A stretch of DNA of 64,000 nucleotides from Linum tenue (taxonomy: Eukaryota; Streptophyta; Magnoliopsida; Malpighiales; Linaceae): the NCBI GenBank assembly GCA_946122785.1, contig CAMGYJ010000006.1:64543676-64607675 (forward strand), written 5' to 3'. Below, in pieces: positions 1 to 13,177 of the stretch. A program made the translations under genes and the position numbers. Every line of letters begins with the position of its first letter. Position 1 is the first letter of the stretch. The notes beneath the pieces were generated by a model that made no database searches, had not been told where the DNA came from, and saw only the letters and a program-made list of their open reading frames with translations.

Positions 1-3000
1 GCTCTGGTTGAAAGCGGAAACGTCTTCCTGATGCTTGGTTCCTTCAGAAAGGTATCATTTGCCTGTTCCATGTGTCCACTTTTCATATGGTGTAGTTGCT
101 TTCTTTCTTTCTTCCCTTTTGTTTTTGACTGTGTGAAGATCAGTTATGGTAAGATATAAGGTTTGACTGTTTATCTCTTTAACTGCTATGTGTGTCTGGC
201 TTGATTTTTGTGTGACCTTCATTCACACAAGGGAATCGAACTATTTCATCAAGCCCTTCAGATTTCACCCAAAAACATATCAGCAAACTACGGGCTGGCA
301 TCTGGACTTCTTGGGTTATCAAAGGAGTGCATGAGTTTGGGTGCATTACGATGGGGAGCTTCATTGTTGGAGGTTGTTAGAATTTCAAGCTGTGTTTTTG
401 TCTCTGACATATCTGCGATCAGAAAAGGAACTTTCTCACAGTTGTTTTTTCAATACGGCCAGGATGCCAGTAAAATAGCAGGTGCAAGTGCTCAATTGGC
501 TGGAAACATTTCGTGCATCTGGAAGTTGCACGGTGACATACAGGTATACTATTTATAGTGACAGGCAGCCTTCATGAATCTGTTCAACCTCATTTAGACA
601 ACACCCACTCGTGCTGATTCAGACCTACTCATTAGCTCTTTGCATTTTATAAACATGCTAGTGACTTGACATATGTCCAATTTTCTTCCAGTTCTAAATG
701 TAATGTAATCATTGAGGTAGTTGCTAGGGCGATTCTCTCAGCTATGTGAATACTGTTTTTCGTTTTGCCTCCAGTTCTCATGATAATACATGTACTGGAA
801 CTTAAAGTCCAAATTGTGCTGACTGATGGGAAAGAAAAGGCAGAAAAATTATTTAATGTTGATTTGTATATACAATTTACTCTAACGTGTGAAAGAAAAG
901 ACCTTTTTGGTCAAACAGGGTAGAGATTGGTGTAATGAGACCACAAAAACCCTTAAGACAAGCTTTTTGAGAGAAGCAATCTTGATTTGGTGTACAATAA
1001 AGGGAATTACCATGCTTAGTTGCTTCTCTTGAACTAACACAAGCCTTTTACTCTTCTTCATCTAGATGAAAGTGTTTGTAATAATACTTGGAGTTCTTGG
1101 TTACTAGAACTCCAACATTTGTCTCGTACATCCCAACTGCCCAAAGCAATAAGGAACAAAGAGCTGTGTGTGATTTCATAACTATGCATGTCTTAAAGGA
1201 TGCCAAAATGATACTTCCTACTATGACATATATATCTTTGTTTTATTTATTTCCAGATGCTATGTGGTATGGTGTTTCATCCACAAGCGAAAATTCCAAA
1301 TTCAGCCACCCTGCCTGTTGGGAATTTTCATTTTAGAACTACATAATAGTAAAACCTAGGTATGCTTATCTTTTGTTTGACTTGTATAGTTGGTACCTTT
1401 CTTAGATCATATGGTCAAGACAATCTTTGTTGCTTCGTTTAATTATAACATAGCAGGCTTTTAGCAGGATTGACTCTTAACAGATTTGCAAAAAGTTGAA
1501 TCCTTTTTCTGTGTTCTTGTTACCACGGAATGGTCAACTGGATTTGGCATGTGAGTTCAATCTAAGTGAAAAGCCACAACTTGATTTGATAGCCCTACCA
1601 TGTTTTCCTAGTTACAAGCTCATGGGTCGACTCTTTTGTTTGGTGCTTTCATATTGTTGATTCCATGAATACTGGTGGTTTTGTTGTTGGTCCTTGTGAC
1701 ATTAGTTTAATGTCTCTTCATCTTCCAGCTCACTTATGCAAGATGTTTTCCATGGGTGGAAGACGACAAAATGATACAATCTGACGCAAAAGCTTTCAAT
1801 GGATCCCTTGTTTCTTGGAAGCAAACCTGTCTTTTGGCTGCCTTCTCTTCCAGAAGGTCATACCTAAAGGCTGTGCACTTGGCCCCATGGCAAGCTAGCA
1901 TCTATGCGGACACCGCGATAGCTTCAGATATGATTTCATCTATGGAGGACGAGGATTCCAGTCATGATCTGTATTCTTGGTATGATGTCAACATGCTTTG
2001 TTCTTTTTATTAATTGTTTTGTTAGAATGCCCTTATCTGTTAACTTAACATTGTTTTTTCACCCAGGCAGCTACAAGAAAAGATGGCTTTGGGAGCATTG
2101 CTACTTGAGGGTGACAATTATGAGTTTTGGGTGACACTGGGTTGTTTGTCTCGTCATACAGCATTGAAGCAACATGCTTTAATCAGGGGTTTGCAGTTGG
2201 ATGTGTCATTAGCTAGTGCTTGGGCATACCTTGGGAAGGTATTCTTCAAATCTTGTTGAACACCCCCACTCCACCCTTTTTCTGTCTTTCTCCCTAACGT
2301 TTATTACACTAACTAAGAAGACTTAACATCGCCAGGATCTGCTTTATATGGCCAATCATTCAGTATAGCAATAATATTATATGGTAATTTTCATGATAAG
2401 GAAACCCTTTTCTTGATAATTATTTAAGCCATAAATATATATTTGTAGCCCCTCTGTTAACAGCAAGAAGGTGCTGCATTTTGTCTATCACTCGGTTAGT
2501 TCAAGAAGCTGCAATCATGGTATAGGAACTCCGTCCTATCTGTGCCAGATTGGTACCAGTTTGGAGATAGAATCTTGCTGCTCCCGTAAGCCTCACCCTA
2601 GTTTCTATGCGTGAGATATGAGGTACTGATGTCCAATTCGGATTGGTTTCTTGTGTATTATGTAGGTATTACAAACATGTTAAGAGCACAATTCATAGGC
2701 AAATGATTATCAGTTTAATTCAACATGATAACCAATGTTCTAAAATGAACCTGGAAAGTAAACAGAAACTGCCAAAGACATCAGTATTAGTAGACACTAA
2801 GATTGATCTCTAACCTGGATTCAGGACCTGAACCATTGCTTCTGACCATGACTGATTTATATACATCAAAGAACCCTACTCAGCTTTGGCGCTGACTGTT
2901 GCTCAACCACTTTTGGTATGGCCAAGGGATCCTTCCTGTTGAGCGTAGATTTCATTATCATTTCGGGTAATGTTCTAAAATGAACCTGGAAAGTAAACAG

Positions 3001-6000
3001 AAACTGCCATAGACATCAGTATTAGTAGACACTAAGATTGATCTCTAACCTGGATTCAGGACCTGAACCATTGCTTCTGACCATGACTGATTTATATACA
3101 TCAAAGAACCCTACTCAGCTTTCGCGCTGACTGTTACTCAACCACTTTCGGTATGGCCAAGGGATCCTTCCTGTTGAGCGTAGATTTCATTATCATTTCG
3201 GGTTGGTCTTGCTGTGGACAATATGACTTGGTTCAGATTCTGAATGCTGAATGGCCCGTGTGTCGTCCCCAACTGGGCCTATGCATTACGTTGAACTTTA
3301 CATGAGGATTCTATTTGATTGCTATTAGGCCTGGTCAGTGCTCACCTCCTTCAAAATTGCTATGGCTGAATCACAGTAGTATTGTAACTGTTGCTGCCTT
3401 TTGCAGTGATTGAACATGGAAGCAGTCTGGATGTACTGTTAGCATCATTGCAGGCTGATTTTGTGATGTCTGGTTTGTTGGTTCTTCAGATCTACAGAGA
3501 AGAGGGCGAGAAGAAATTAGCAAGACAGGCTTTTGATTTTTCTCGAAGCATAGATCCATCACTTGCTTTACCGTGGGCAGGCATGTCAGCTGATTGTTTA
3601 AAGTAAGGTTGGGCATAAAATATGTTTTTGTTTACTTTCTCAGTTAAAACTGTTCCCCACATTTATAGTTATTTCCTTTGCAGGGGTCTGAAATCAGACG
3701 AGGAGTTCGAAAGCTGCTTACGTGCTGTGAATATATTGCCTGTAAATCTCTTTCTCAAATTCTACTTTCTGGATATGCTTGTATGAGAGAATTTAATTTT
3801 ACATAACAGACTACGTGTTGCACGCGTTTATCTTATCTCGGCATCTCTGGTACTATGGTTTACCTTTTACTGACATGTTGCTCGAATACTCTATTTTGGG
3901 TTAATGCAGCTTGCCGAGTTTCAAATAGGTCTTTGCTATCTTGCTTTGCTTTCTGGGAATCTTGCATCTTCGCAGGTATGATTACTACTATGACTAACCT
4001 GATGGAATTATTCCTCTGCAGACTTCCGTGCAAATGAATTTTGCAAGCATATGTTAAGCAAGTTCTTTGAGAATATCGCCTGTCTACGCCGGGAAAAGCC
4101 TTACTAGGAACTCTTTATATTGTACAGGTTTATGCAGCCATCATGCAGGCAGTACAGCGATCACCTCAATCTGCTGAAGCTCATAATTTAAACGGGTTAG
4201 CTTGTGAAGCACGATTTGAGTATGAGAGTGCTGTTGCTTCGTATAGGATAAGTCGCTGCGTCATGCACAACTCTTCTTGCAAATCTTCAAAGTCTCATTT
4301 CCGAGATATAACAATCAATTTGGCTCGATCTCTCGTTAAGGTTATCTTAGTGAACTTGTAATATCTGGTGTATGCATGTTTGGTCTGTTTCTCAGTTAGT
4401 TCTTTGGTCGAACTTCAATAACACTATTGCCTGGGGCATATTACTGTCCATGCACCATTTGATTTGTCTTAAACTTCTTGGTCACAGGCAGGGTGCGCTT
4501 GGATGCTGTTCATGAATGTGAATATTTGGATAAGGAAGGTAATTTAGGTTTCTGTAATTGCTCTCAGGAAATGATCCATTGGTTCATTTGGATTTGTATT
4601 ATATTATGGATCTGAAGCTGGGATAGATGCATCTTTATATCAACTTGAAAGTTCAAGATGTTGCTATGCAAAAGAATGAAATTGAATGCCTCTTTATTGA
4701 TCTGATTTGCATGATTCGAATGATAACTCTTGCTTCATAGCTTTAATTGCTAATCATATGTAGTTGTATAATACACGAGGCATATTGGTTACATTGACAA
4801 TTGAAAGATGCACTTTGTCTGAATGTTTTTTATTTATGTATTTAGGTATGTTGGATACTGAAGGAATGCAGATATATGCTTATGCTTTATGGAAACTTGG
4901 GGACAACAACCATGCCCTTGTTGTAGCACGTGCTCTAGCTGCTGCTGTTTCGACAGTCGGGAAAATATCTACATCTGCTATTGTTAGTTTTATCAGCAGA
5001 CTGCTTTATTGCATTTCTGGAATAGATCTAGCAATCACATATCTGCTAAAGATGCCGAATGAAGCCTTTGACAGCACAAGCGTTAGCCTAGTAGTGCGCG
5101 CTATCCATGCTCTTGACCAGAGTACGAGGCTTCAGTCAACTGTTTTCAAACAGATGTTATCTCCTTTTTTCTGGTGCGGAGGCTGTCGAAATGAACTATT
5201 TGATGGCACTTTCTGACCTGGTAAATGTCAGTCTGTTTGCAGCATCTTGGCTTCTGACTTCGTTTCTTTTGGCTGATGGTTGATCTTTTATTTGTTGATA
5301 TTTGCTTGTTGTTTTTGGCATGCAGGTGAAACATGGATCTGGTGTTCACCTTGCATATGGATGTGGCATTACTCAGCTGAGAAGAGCTCTCCATCTTTAC
5401 CCTAACAGCATCTTGATCAGGTAGCATACAACTTGAAAAAAGGAAAACATGCAGATTATTCTTTCAAGAGCGCCGAAACTCTTGGAGTCTTCATATAAGT
5501 AATCTCAACAAAAACACATTTTTAGAATGTTGTTTTTCTTATTAGCTTCCACTCTACCCTTGGCCTGCTCAAGGAGTTTGATATTTGATTGATAATTTGT
5601 ATGAACATGGTGTGGTTATGACAGCCTGGTGAAGGCAGCTGCAATTTCTAATTCTGTGAGTTAGTAAAAATTTGAATTTGGGTATTGTAGTTGCTCCTTG
5701 AACTAGGTAAAGTTTTTGTTTTACAGTACAGACATCTTGTGATAACCGCGGAGAGAAATGTCGAGGAACTTGGGCTTGTTTGCTGTTACAAGAATAGCGG
5801 CACTTATCATATGAAAACCATATTTTGTAAATATTTGTCTGCTTGTTTTTTCTTCTTAATGTAATACTCTGATGCAAATGCCGTGGATGCAGAAACCTTC
5901 TAGGTCATCTTTTGCTATCTAAAGAATGGAAAGACACTCATGTAGCAACAGGTGCTGCATAATCCGTGCGCCATTTGGACCACGCAAAGACGGCTTAAGA

Positions 6001-8289
6001 TCAGGATATGACATTCTTGGTGCTGCTACGGTATCTGCTATTCTAGTGGCAGTCAGGACCAAAAGTTAAGTTTCCCCGCTATGCAATTGTATGGGTCAGG
6101 AAACTCCAAGAACCATCCACGAATTGCAGAAGTATGTGATTTTAGTTTGGTTAATTTTTAGTGTCTTGCTTTCACTAACAGATCATGCTAATTACTAGCC
6201 CAAAACAGATCGTAAAGAAAAGCTGTTCCTGTCCTGTGTTTTCTCTCATCTAAATTTTTTTTGTATAAGGGAAGCAAAATGATGGTTGTCTCGTCTAAAT
6301 GATCAATTATTTGTTATAAAGTACAGTTTGATAAGATTTGAGTGTTTGGCAATATAAAAACCAATAATTATTTTGACAGCTAAAATAAACGTAACTTTGA
6401 GAATAGATTCCTACCTACATTAAGAGGGTAACATCGAAAATGAAATTGTCTTTAATGATGTGGCTCTTAGCCTTATTATAATTGTAAGGTCCTTGAATGT
6501 TTGTTTTAAAAATTTGTAAAATATGAAGTATCTTCATTTGAGCTACTTTCTCAAAACCGAGATAGGAAATATTGTCTGTTATTTCTGCCGTATGTTGCTG
6601 CACCATCTGAGTTTGCAGTGTATAGTAGAACCCTTCTTAAGAAGTTTGTTTCTGGATTAGAAGTGTAAGAACGATTCTGTGATGCTTATGCTTGATTCTA
6701 TATTTTGGTTGACTATTATACAGTCGTTTACGCTTGTGTTCTTGCTTCATGTGCAGATACTTGCGCCAAGAGCCATGGAATGATAGTGCAAGATACTTGC
6801 TAATCCTTAATCTTTTTCAGAAGGCACGTGAAGAGCGATTCCCTTCACAAACTTGCAGCACTCTTCAGAGGCTTATCTCTGCTGCTCTGTCAAAGAGAGA
6901 GCCCCCAAGTGACTGCATGTTTAACCATTATAAGAAGTTTCAACTTCTGCTTGGTGCTTCTGAAATTAGTTTGCACTGTGGCAATCTTACTGATGCCGAG
7001 GTCTATGCTAAGATGCATCTTTACTTCCTCTCCCTCATAAGTATCTGTTTTTTGGACACTTGCTATTATCCTCGAGTTTATGCTGCCAAAGGTGATCATA
7101 TGAATGTTACACTAGAATATGCAAGATGTCTGGAGCTGAAGACTGATTATCATATTGGATGGATATGTCTCAAAATCATGGAATGTCAATACGCTTTGCA
7201 AGCTGATTCAAGTGTATTGGAGTTGAGTTTCAGGGAATGTTCGAAACAGTGGAAAAAATCATGCGATGTGTGGATGGCCCAATTCAATTTGGTTCTGGTT
7301 TAGCATATCTCTCAAACAATGATCCTTTTTCAGCTGAAGATTGTCTTACACAAGCATGTAGGCTGGTGGAAACCGAGAGCTGTTTCTTCTCTGTCATGGT
7401 ATTATTTCTTTGTCTTGTGTTACTGGCCAGGTCCTCAGTATTCTCTCTGGCACTAAAACATATTAGACTAATTAATGGATTGCAGGAGCCATCTGTATGG
7501 AACTTGCCAGGCGGTTGTCTAGTTCCCAGTTTTTAGTGCGTTCGGAAAGGAGTCTGGTTAAAGCTAGCAATCGTTTTGTGATTCCTGTGCCTATCACATC
7601 ATTACTTCTAGCACAAGTTGAAGGGAGCCTTGGTCGCAGAGAAAAATGGCAGAAGAACCTCCGCCTTGAATGGTATTCTTGGGCACCAGGTATGCATTCT
7701 TACGATTACCACGATCATCTTGTTAATTTTCCTGACTAAGGTGCATTCGATTGACTCGAGTATAATGCTGACTTTTTTGTTTGTATCACTATCTTGGCTT
7801 GCATTAGTAGACACGCCGACTAGTCTAATTAGTGAAGCTGAGATCTTGCTTTCAATTTCTGTATTGACTTGTTTCGAGTCCGGTCTGCATAGGGTGATAT
7901 ACATGCAACTCATTGTGCATTTTGATTTGAAATTAATCTGACATGTACGTTGACTTGCATAGATAGATTATTTAGCATCAAGATAAAAGCTCCACCGTTT
8001 GACTTCGGGTGTCATCTTGTTTGAAATTTTGCTTGTGTGCCCAACATTTTCCACGTGCAGTCTCCTTCATCGGCTGCCTAACCTGATTGAATTTTCCACA
8101 GAGATGAGACCAGCAGAACTTTTCTTTCAAATGCATTTACTTGCAAGAGAATCCGGAGCTGCTGCTGCTGCTGCTGCATCTTCAAGCCTGGAGTTGTGTC
8201 AAAGCCCTGAACAATGGGTTCTTAGAGCAATTCATAGCAATCCTTCCTGTTCTAGGTATTGGAGGGTCTTGAAGAAGCTTCTTGACTGA
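1..8289 (+). CDS. SKI3: SKI3 homologue (Ski complex TPR protein), 3' part, with several frame breaks
   Basis: This is a tetratricopeptide-repeat scaffold of the SKI2-SKI3-SKI8 complex, which feeds RNA to the cytoplasmic exosome. The gene enters from the left edge, so its 5' part is missing. Exons I can place are 1-51, 232-372, 463-543, 1729-1979, 2067-2238, 3490-3602, 3684-3741, 3910-3975, 4128-4340, about 4488-4540, 4846-5220, 5326-5420, 5893-6131, 6757-7398, 7486-7689 and 8102-8289 (stop). Stretches such as [15 protein letters not shown] (5893 on), [11 protein letters not shown] (6767 on) and [16 protein letters not shown] (8106 on) are what I recognise as plant SKI3. Similarity hops between frames near 4490-4515, 5165, 5955, 6031, 7010-7070 and 7290, usually by one base next to a short homopolymer, while most splice sites stay canonical. 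It is either a young pseudogene or locally error-rich sequence. Family identity is fairly sure; function is doubtful. Confidence 0.72.
2734..3203. repeat. 235-bp tandem duplication inside a SKI3 intron
   Basis: Two adjacent copies, 2734-2968 and 2969-3203, match along their whole length with only about four to five substitutions (for example ccaaag/ccatag and ctttggcg/ctttcgcg). They lie in the intron between the exons ending at 2238 and starting at 3490, so they do not touch coding sequence. Confidence 0.92.
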
Positions 8290-8653
8290 GCTGCTCAACT
8301 GAAATAGCACGAACTTCGGTACAAAGTCGGTGGAAGGCGCGATCTACCTATAGATGTTGATGGTCTTATTGTAGTTGGTTATTATGTGCCAAAACTCTCG
8401 GTTCATGTTTAATCCAACCTCTGCTCTCAGCTCTTGCTTTTCAGACCACCTGCTGGCTTGTTGCATGCTGCACACCCAGATTAATATCAAGAAGCTGTTG
8501 CACTAGTTTAGCCTCAGACAATGTAATTCACTGAATCTGCTACTGTTTTTGTGCAAGTCAAGGGATTTTCTCCACGGGATTCGTTTGTCTTCTTTACATG
8601 CGAATTTATGTCGTATTTGGCCATCAAATTTGAAATGTTGAACTGTTTTCAAA
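8290..8653. other. 3' flank of SKI3
   Basis: Downstream sequence of the SKI3 gene, probably 3' UTR followed by spacer. I see no coding sequence or repeat in it. Confidence 0.5.
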
Positions 8654-8661
8654 TATGTAAG

Positions 8662-9141
8662 TAGAGGTGTGAATTTTCCATCTAATTCATCCACTTAAAT
8701 ATTTAATTAATTCTATTCATTTAAATCAAATCTAATTCATCCACTTAAATATTTAATTAATTCTATTCATTTAAATCAAATTCATTTGATCAAATTCAAT
8801 TGAATTGGTGGATTTATTGATCTATATGATAATTATGATTTAGTACCTGTATTTTTTATATTTCACTTTTTAGTTTCTAAAATTATTTATTCGACGAAAA
8901 ATATATTGAAAAATTATGTTTTGGTAACTAAAAATTTCATTATCACATTTTGGTACCTAAACTTTTTGAAATTTACATGAGTTGGTCCAAGCATTGAGTG
9001 TCATTTGGATTCATGGATTAATCCACCAATTCATTTGATCTAACTTATGAATCCACCAATTCATATAATCCAATCCATATGATCAATGGATCCACTAATC
9101 AAATCCACCAATCCATGGATTAAATCCATTTGTCACCTCCA
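8662..9141. mobile_element. hAT-like non-autonomous element (MITE)
   Basis: The left end reads TAGAGGTGTGAATTTTCC and the right end, reverse-complemented, reads TGGAGGTGACAAATGGA, a degenerate terminal inverted repeat. The flanking octamers tatgtaag (8654-8661) and tacgaaag (9142-9149) match at 6 of 8 positions, as expected for an aged hAT duplication. The inside is AT-rich, non-coding and full of short inverted 'attcat/atgaat' and 'ccaccaatt' motifs. This is weaker than the other three hAT-type calls in the window. Confidence 0.5.
8681..8780. repeat. two exact 50-bp tandem repeats
   Basis: Positions 8681-8730 and 8731-8780 are identical 50-bp units beginning tctaattcatccac. They sit inside the hAT-like MITE. 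Confidence 0.95.
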
Positions 9142-9149
9142 TACGAAAG

Positions 9150-9340
9150 AAAAGAGATCGGTGCCAATTTAAAACAATCATCCGTTCGAACATGAATATC
9201 AATGAATTCCCGAAACTAATACTAGCGATCAAATATATGAGCAACCTTTTCCTTCACTTCCCTTTCATATAGCCCACAATAATTTTGACAGCTCTCACAC
9301 TATGACCATCGTCCATCTACAATGGGAGAGCCAAAGTGCC
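9150..9340. other. spacer before the LINE insertion
   Basis: Non-coding sequence between the MITE and the LINE. It is the left part of the pre-insertion locus that resumes at 12877. No feature is recognised. Confidence 0.4.
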
Positions 9341-9360
9341 AAATACGACTCACAAACAGG

Positions 9361-12300
9361 ATGCTTTTATGGCGATGTCGTCGGCGGACTATGAAACACA
9401 AGAAACTCTTCCGTTTTGATAACCGTTGGACTTCTAATCCGGAAGCTCGCCTTATTATTGATTATTATTGGAATATACCTGTTTCGGGATCCCCGATGTA
9501 CTGCCTTCATACCAAGTTGAAACGTGTCCGGCATGCACTTTTCCAATGGACGTTGGGGGGATGTACGAATTCCCGTCGGCGCATTCATGACCTCACCCAT
9601 GCTATCCGTCTACAACGGGAGATGCCGATGCCGAATTGGGATTCCATTCGAGTGTTGGAACGAGAACTTACCATTGCTTGGGAGCAGGAGGAGGCTTATT
9701 GGCACCAACGCTCTCGTGTTAATTGGTTGCAGCGTGGGGACCGGAATACTAATTATTTTCATAGGGTTACTCAAACCCGTCGTGCTCGAAACTTTGTATC
9801 CTCTCTTCGCACTACTACCGGTGTCATTGTTGAAGATGAACAGGAGAAGGGCATGGTCTCGGTATCTCACTTTTCGACTTTGTTTACCTCAGAAACTTCT
9901 CCTGCCGACGTTATTTCTGCAGTGGATTCTTTGCCATTACAACCCAAAGTCACGGCTGCTATGAATGAGGCTCTTCTGGCACCAGTTCTTGATTCCGAAA
10001 TTCGTCATACTTTATTCCAGATTGGTTCTTCAAAGGCTCCGGGTTCGGACGGTTTCACGGCCTTGTTTTTCCAACATTTTTGGGACTTAGTTGGTCGTGA
10101 TGTTTGTGCTGCGGTAAAATCTTTTTTCCGTACTGGGAATTTGTTGCGCTCCTTCAACCATACCTGGCTTACTCTCCTTCCAAAGGTGCCTCAGGTAGAG
10201 ACATGTGCGCAATTGCGGCCGATTGGGTTATGCCAAGTTTTCTACAAGCTTATTTCCAAGATCATTGCTACTCGTCTTGGGCAGGTGTTACATAATGTTA
10301 TCTCCACCTTTCAGAATGGCTTCGTTAAAGATCGTTCGATTATTGATAATGTCATTCTTAGTCAAGAAGTTATGACGTACCTTCGTAATAAACGTACTGG
10401 TTACGAGCGTTTTATGGCATTGAAACTTGATATGGAGAAGGCTTATGATCGGATTGAATGGCCCTACCTCTTTCGATTAATGGAAAAATTGGGTTTTGCT
10501 CCACGAGTGATTGCGCTTCTCCACAATTGTCTCTCCACGACCTCCATTTCGGTCCTACTCAATGGTGCCTCTTACGGGTATTTTCGGCCATCTCGTGGTT
10601 TACGTCAAGGGGATCCGCTTTCACCATTGCTTTTCGCAATTTGCACGGAAGGTTTTTCAGCATTGATATTGCAATCCATTACTCGCTCAGAGCTAAAGGG
10701 GATTCGTCTCAATAATCATTGTCCGGTGCTCTCGCATTTATTTTTTGCGGATGATGCTTATCTTTTTCTTCGGATTTCTCCGATTGACTGTCAACGATTA
10801 TTGGATCTGCTTCATCGATATGAACGGATGAGTGGCCAGCGGGTCAATTTAGCAAAATCAGCAGTGGTGTTCTCTAAAAATACCACAACGCAGGAGGCGA
10901 CGCTTTTTGGGACCACCATGTGAATTGGTGCAGTTGGGGTTCGTGATCGCTACCTTGGATTACCTTCCCTGATCCGTCGTTCAAAGCGGGATACGTTTCG
11001 TTTCATTGAGGAAGCGGTGGCTAAACGTCTCCAAGGTTGGAAACGACGTTGTTTATCACCAGCAGGTTTGGAAGTACTGATTAAATCAGTCGTGTCGGCT
11101 CTTCCTGTTTATGCTATGTCGTGTTTTCGCCTTCCAAAGGAACTCTGTCGGAATTTAAACCGTATGATTGCTCGATTTTGGTGGGGTCAACAAGGGACGG
11201 AGCGGCGTCTGCCTTGGGTCTCTTGGAGGCATCTTTGTAAACCAAAAGGGGATGGTGGATTGGGCTTCCGGGATTTTGAGGCTTTTAATCAAGCACTGCT
11301 TGCCAAACAATGTTGGCGCATTTTGACGGATCCCACTTCCCTAGTTGCGCGGGTCTTGAAAGGAAGGTATTTTCATCAAACGAGTTTCTTGAATGCTGGT
11401 GTGGGTTCTAACTCCTCTTGGGCTTGGCAATCACTTCTTCATGGCCGGGCATTGTTACATCGTGGTGTGCGTTGGGAAGTAGGAGATGGTTCTTCCATTG
11501 ATGCGTTGTCGGATCCTTGGGTTCCTTCAATCCCAGGTTTTCGTCCAATGGTCTTGCCCGCTGCTGATCGGACACCTCGTTTCCTCTCTTATTTCATTTT
11601 CCCATTCATCACTCTTGGGATCTTCAACTTCTTGGAGAGTTCTTTACGCAGGATTCCATTACATGCATCATTCGCATTCCTTTGCCACGTCTAATGTGCC
11701 CGGATAAGTTGATTTGGCATTTTGATCCTCATGGCTTATTTACGGTAAAGTCGGCTTATCGGTTAGCGACTACCTTGTGTCCAGTTGCCCGGACTCAGGG
11801 TTCAGTGGACCAGGTTTCTCCACTTGATCCTAATTTATGGCCTCGACTTTGGGGTCTTCCTCTGGCGCCCAAATTGAAATTTTTCCTATGGAGGATTTAT
11901 TAAGAATCCTACCGGTTAGAGAGGATATTGCTCGGCATGGTGTGCAGGTGGAAAATTTATGCCCTATTTGTGGTTCAGAAGAGGGGGAGTCACTGGAGCA
12001 TTTATTTCTTTCGTGTCGTGTGGCACTTGGCCTCCGCCATCGGTGTGGCTTACAGCTGCCTCCGGGAATTTTTCCAAATACTCATTTATCCATATTTTTA
12101 AGGCACATTATTCTCAATTTCGATCATTCTACCATAAGCAATTGGGTTCTCTTTTTTTGGCGACTATGGAAAGGGCGGAACAATGTTGTCTTCACACCCT
12201 ATGCGCAATTTACCACTGCTGCCTTGTACCGTCAATTCCTCTCACATCATGCCTCTCATCAAATTGCCGTCATTCCCTGTCAGTCGCCACCGTTACAGCC

Positions 12301-12823
12301 CAGACCCCAGCCACATTCTCGTCCATTGCTTCAATCTAGTTTCCGCATTGCTGTTGATGGGGCTACCAGGGCTCCGACTCATGGCGCCATCGGTATGGTT
12401 GGGTTTGATCATCTTGTGCCAGTTTTTGCAAGGGGTGGTTTCTTCCCTGGTCTTTTTCATCCCAAGATTATGGAGGTGTTGGCAATTCGAGAAGCGCTTT
12501 TATTACTTCGTCAATGGCATTGGCAGGATCGACCGGTCGTGATCACAAGTGATGCTCTTGCTGTTGTTCACCATTTGACGGTTTCTGATGCCAACGATGC
12601 TCTTGCGGGAGCTATCTTACGAGAAGTCATCTTAATGTTACAGGAAATGCCGCTGGTTTCTGTTGTTTTTACTCCTAGAGAAGCGAATAGGGCTGCCCAT
12701 GTTGTGGCACGTAATGCCTTATGCTACTCTGGCACCAGTAGTGTCGTTTTGACTGTTCATTCCTCCTTTGACTATCTTCTCACGAAGAAGCCGTTATTTT
12801 GTGGCTATCTCGTGCTTATCTAG
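9361..12823 (+). pseudogene. LINE ORF2 relic: reverse transcriptase, zf-RVT, RNase H
   Basis: The ORF2 fragment lacks its endonuclease. Reverse transcriptase runs roughly 9990-10900, with MEKAYDRIEW near 10433, RQGDPLSPLLF near 10603 and the catalytic FADDAYLF at 10744-10767. A TGA at 10921-10923 interrupts the frame, which then continues in the same phase to about 11580. A frameshift follows, then another near 11890. The last frame (to 12823) holds the zf-RVT cysteines CPICGSEEGESLEHLFLSC and a plant-type RNase H beginning IAVDGATRAP. The open frame seen from 9322 includes 39 bases of flanking DNA, so its ATG is not the element's own. At least three disabling changes mean it cannot encode a complete protein. 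Confidence 0.88.
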
Positions 12824-12856
12824 TTAATCCGCAAGGGTTTCTATGACAAAAAAAAA
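9361..12856 (+). mobile_element. L1-type LINE, 5'-truncated, with target site duplication
   Basis: The element runs from an abrupt 5' end to a 3' A-run (about 12848-12859). The flanking sequence acgactcacaaacagg is found both at 9345-9360 and at 12861-12876. Including shared A/T bases, the duplication is up to 20 bp. The insertion starts inside ORF2, downstream of the endonuclease domain, which is typical of aborted target-primed reverse transcription. It contains reverse transcriptase, zf-RVT and RNase H-like regions, all in sense orientation. Confidence 0.93.
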
Positions 12857-12876
12857 AAATACGACTCACAAACAGG

Positions 12877-13177
12877 CAAGGGAAGGCCACTCGCAGGGTA
12901 TGTGAAGACACGAAACGCGCTGGTGTGACTGGACAACTGGTCGTGTGATGCGAAACACACACGTCCCTCCCTTTTTTTAATTTTCCAAATTGCAGATCAA
13001 CCCTCCATAAAAATTTCTCCACCAACCCCCAATTTTTCCTCCAACAACTCTTTTCTTTCCCAATAGCTATATTTTAAAGTTTTCCTATAAATACCACCAC
13101 ATACTTCCCTTCTAAGTACCATGGATTTGACCGTAAAAAAAAATTTAGTAATTACACCATGATTGCATTTTCCTCTA
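12877..13177. other. spacer between two LINE copies
   Basis: Right half of the locus in which the first LINE landed. A TATA-like tataaatacc occurs near 13084, but no gene follows it; downstream is the tail of the minus-strand LINE. Otherwise I see nothing. Confidence 0.35.

Noticed and set aside
9322..9360. ATG at 9322 as the start of the LINE ORF2
   Set aside because: These 39 bases are flanking DNA that includes the left target duplication; the element begins at 9361, so the start codon is accidental.
13084..13110. TATA-like box tataaatacc as a promoter
   Set aside because: Nothing transcribable follows; the downstream DNA is the antisense tail of a dead LINE.
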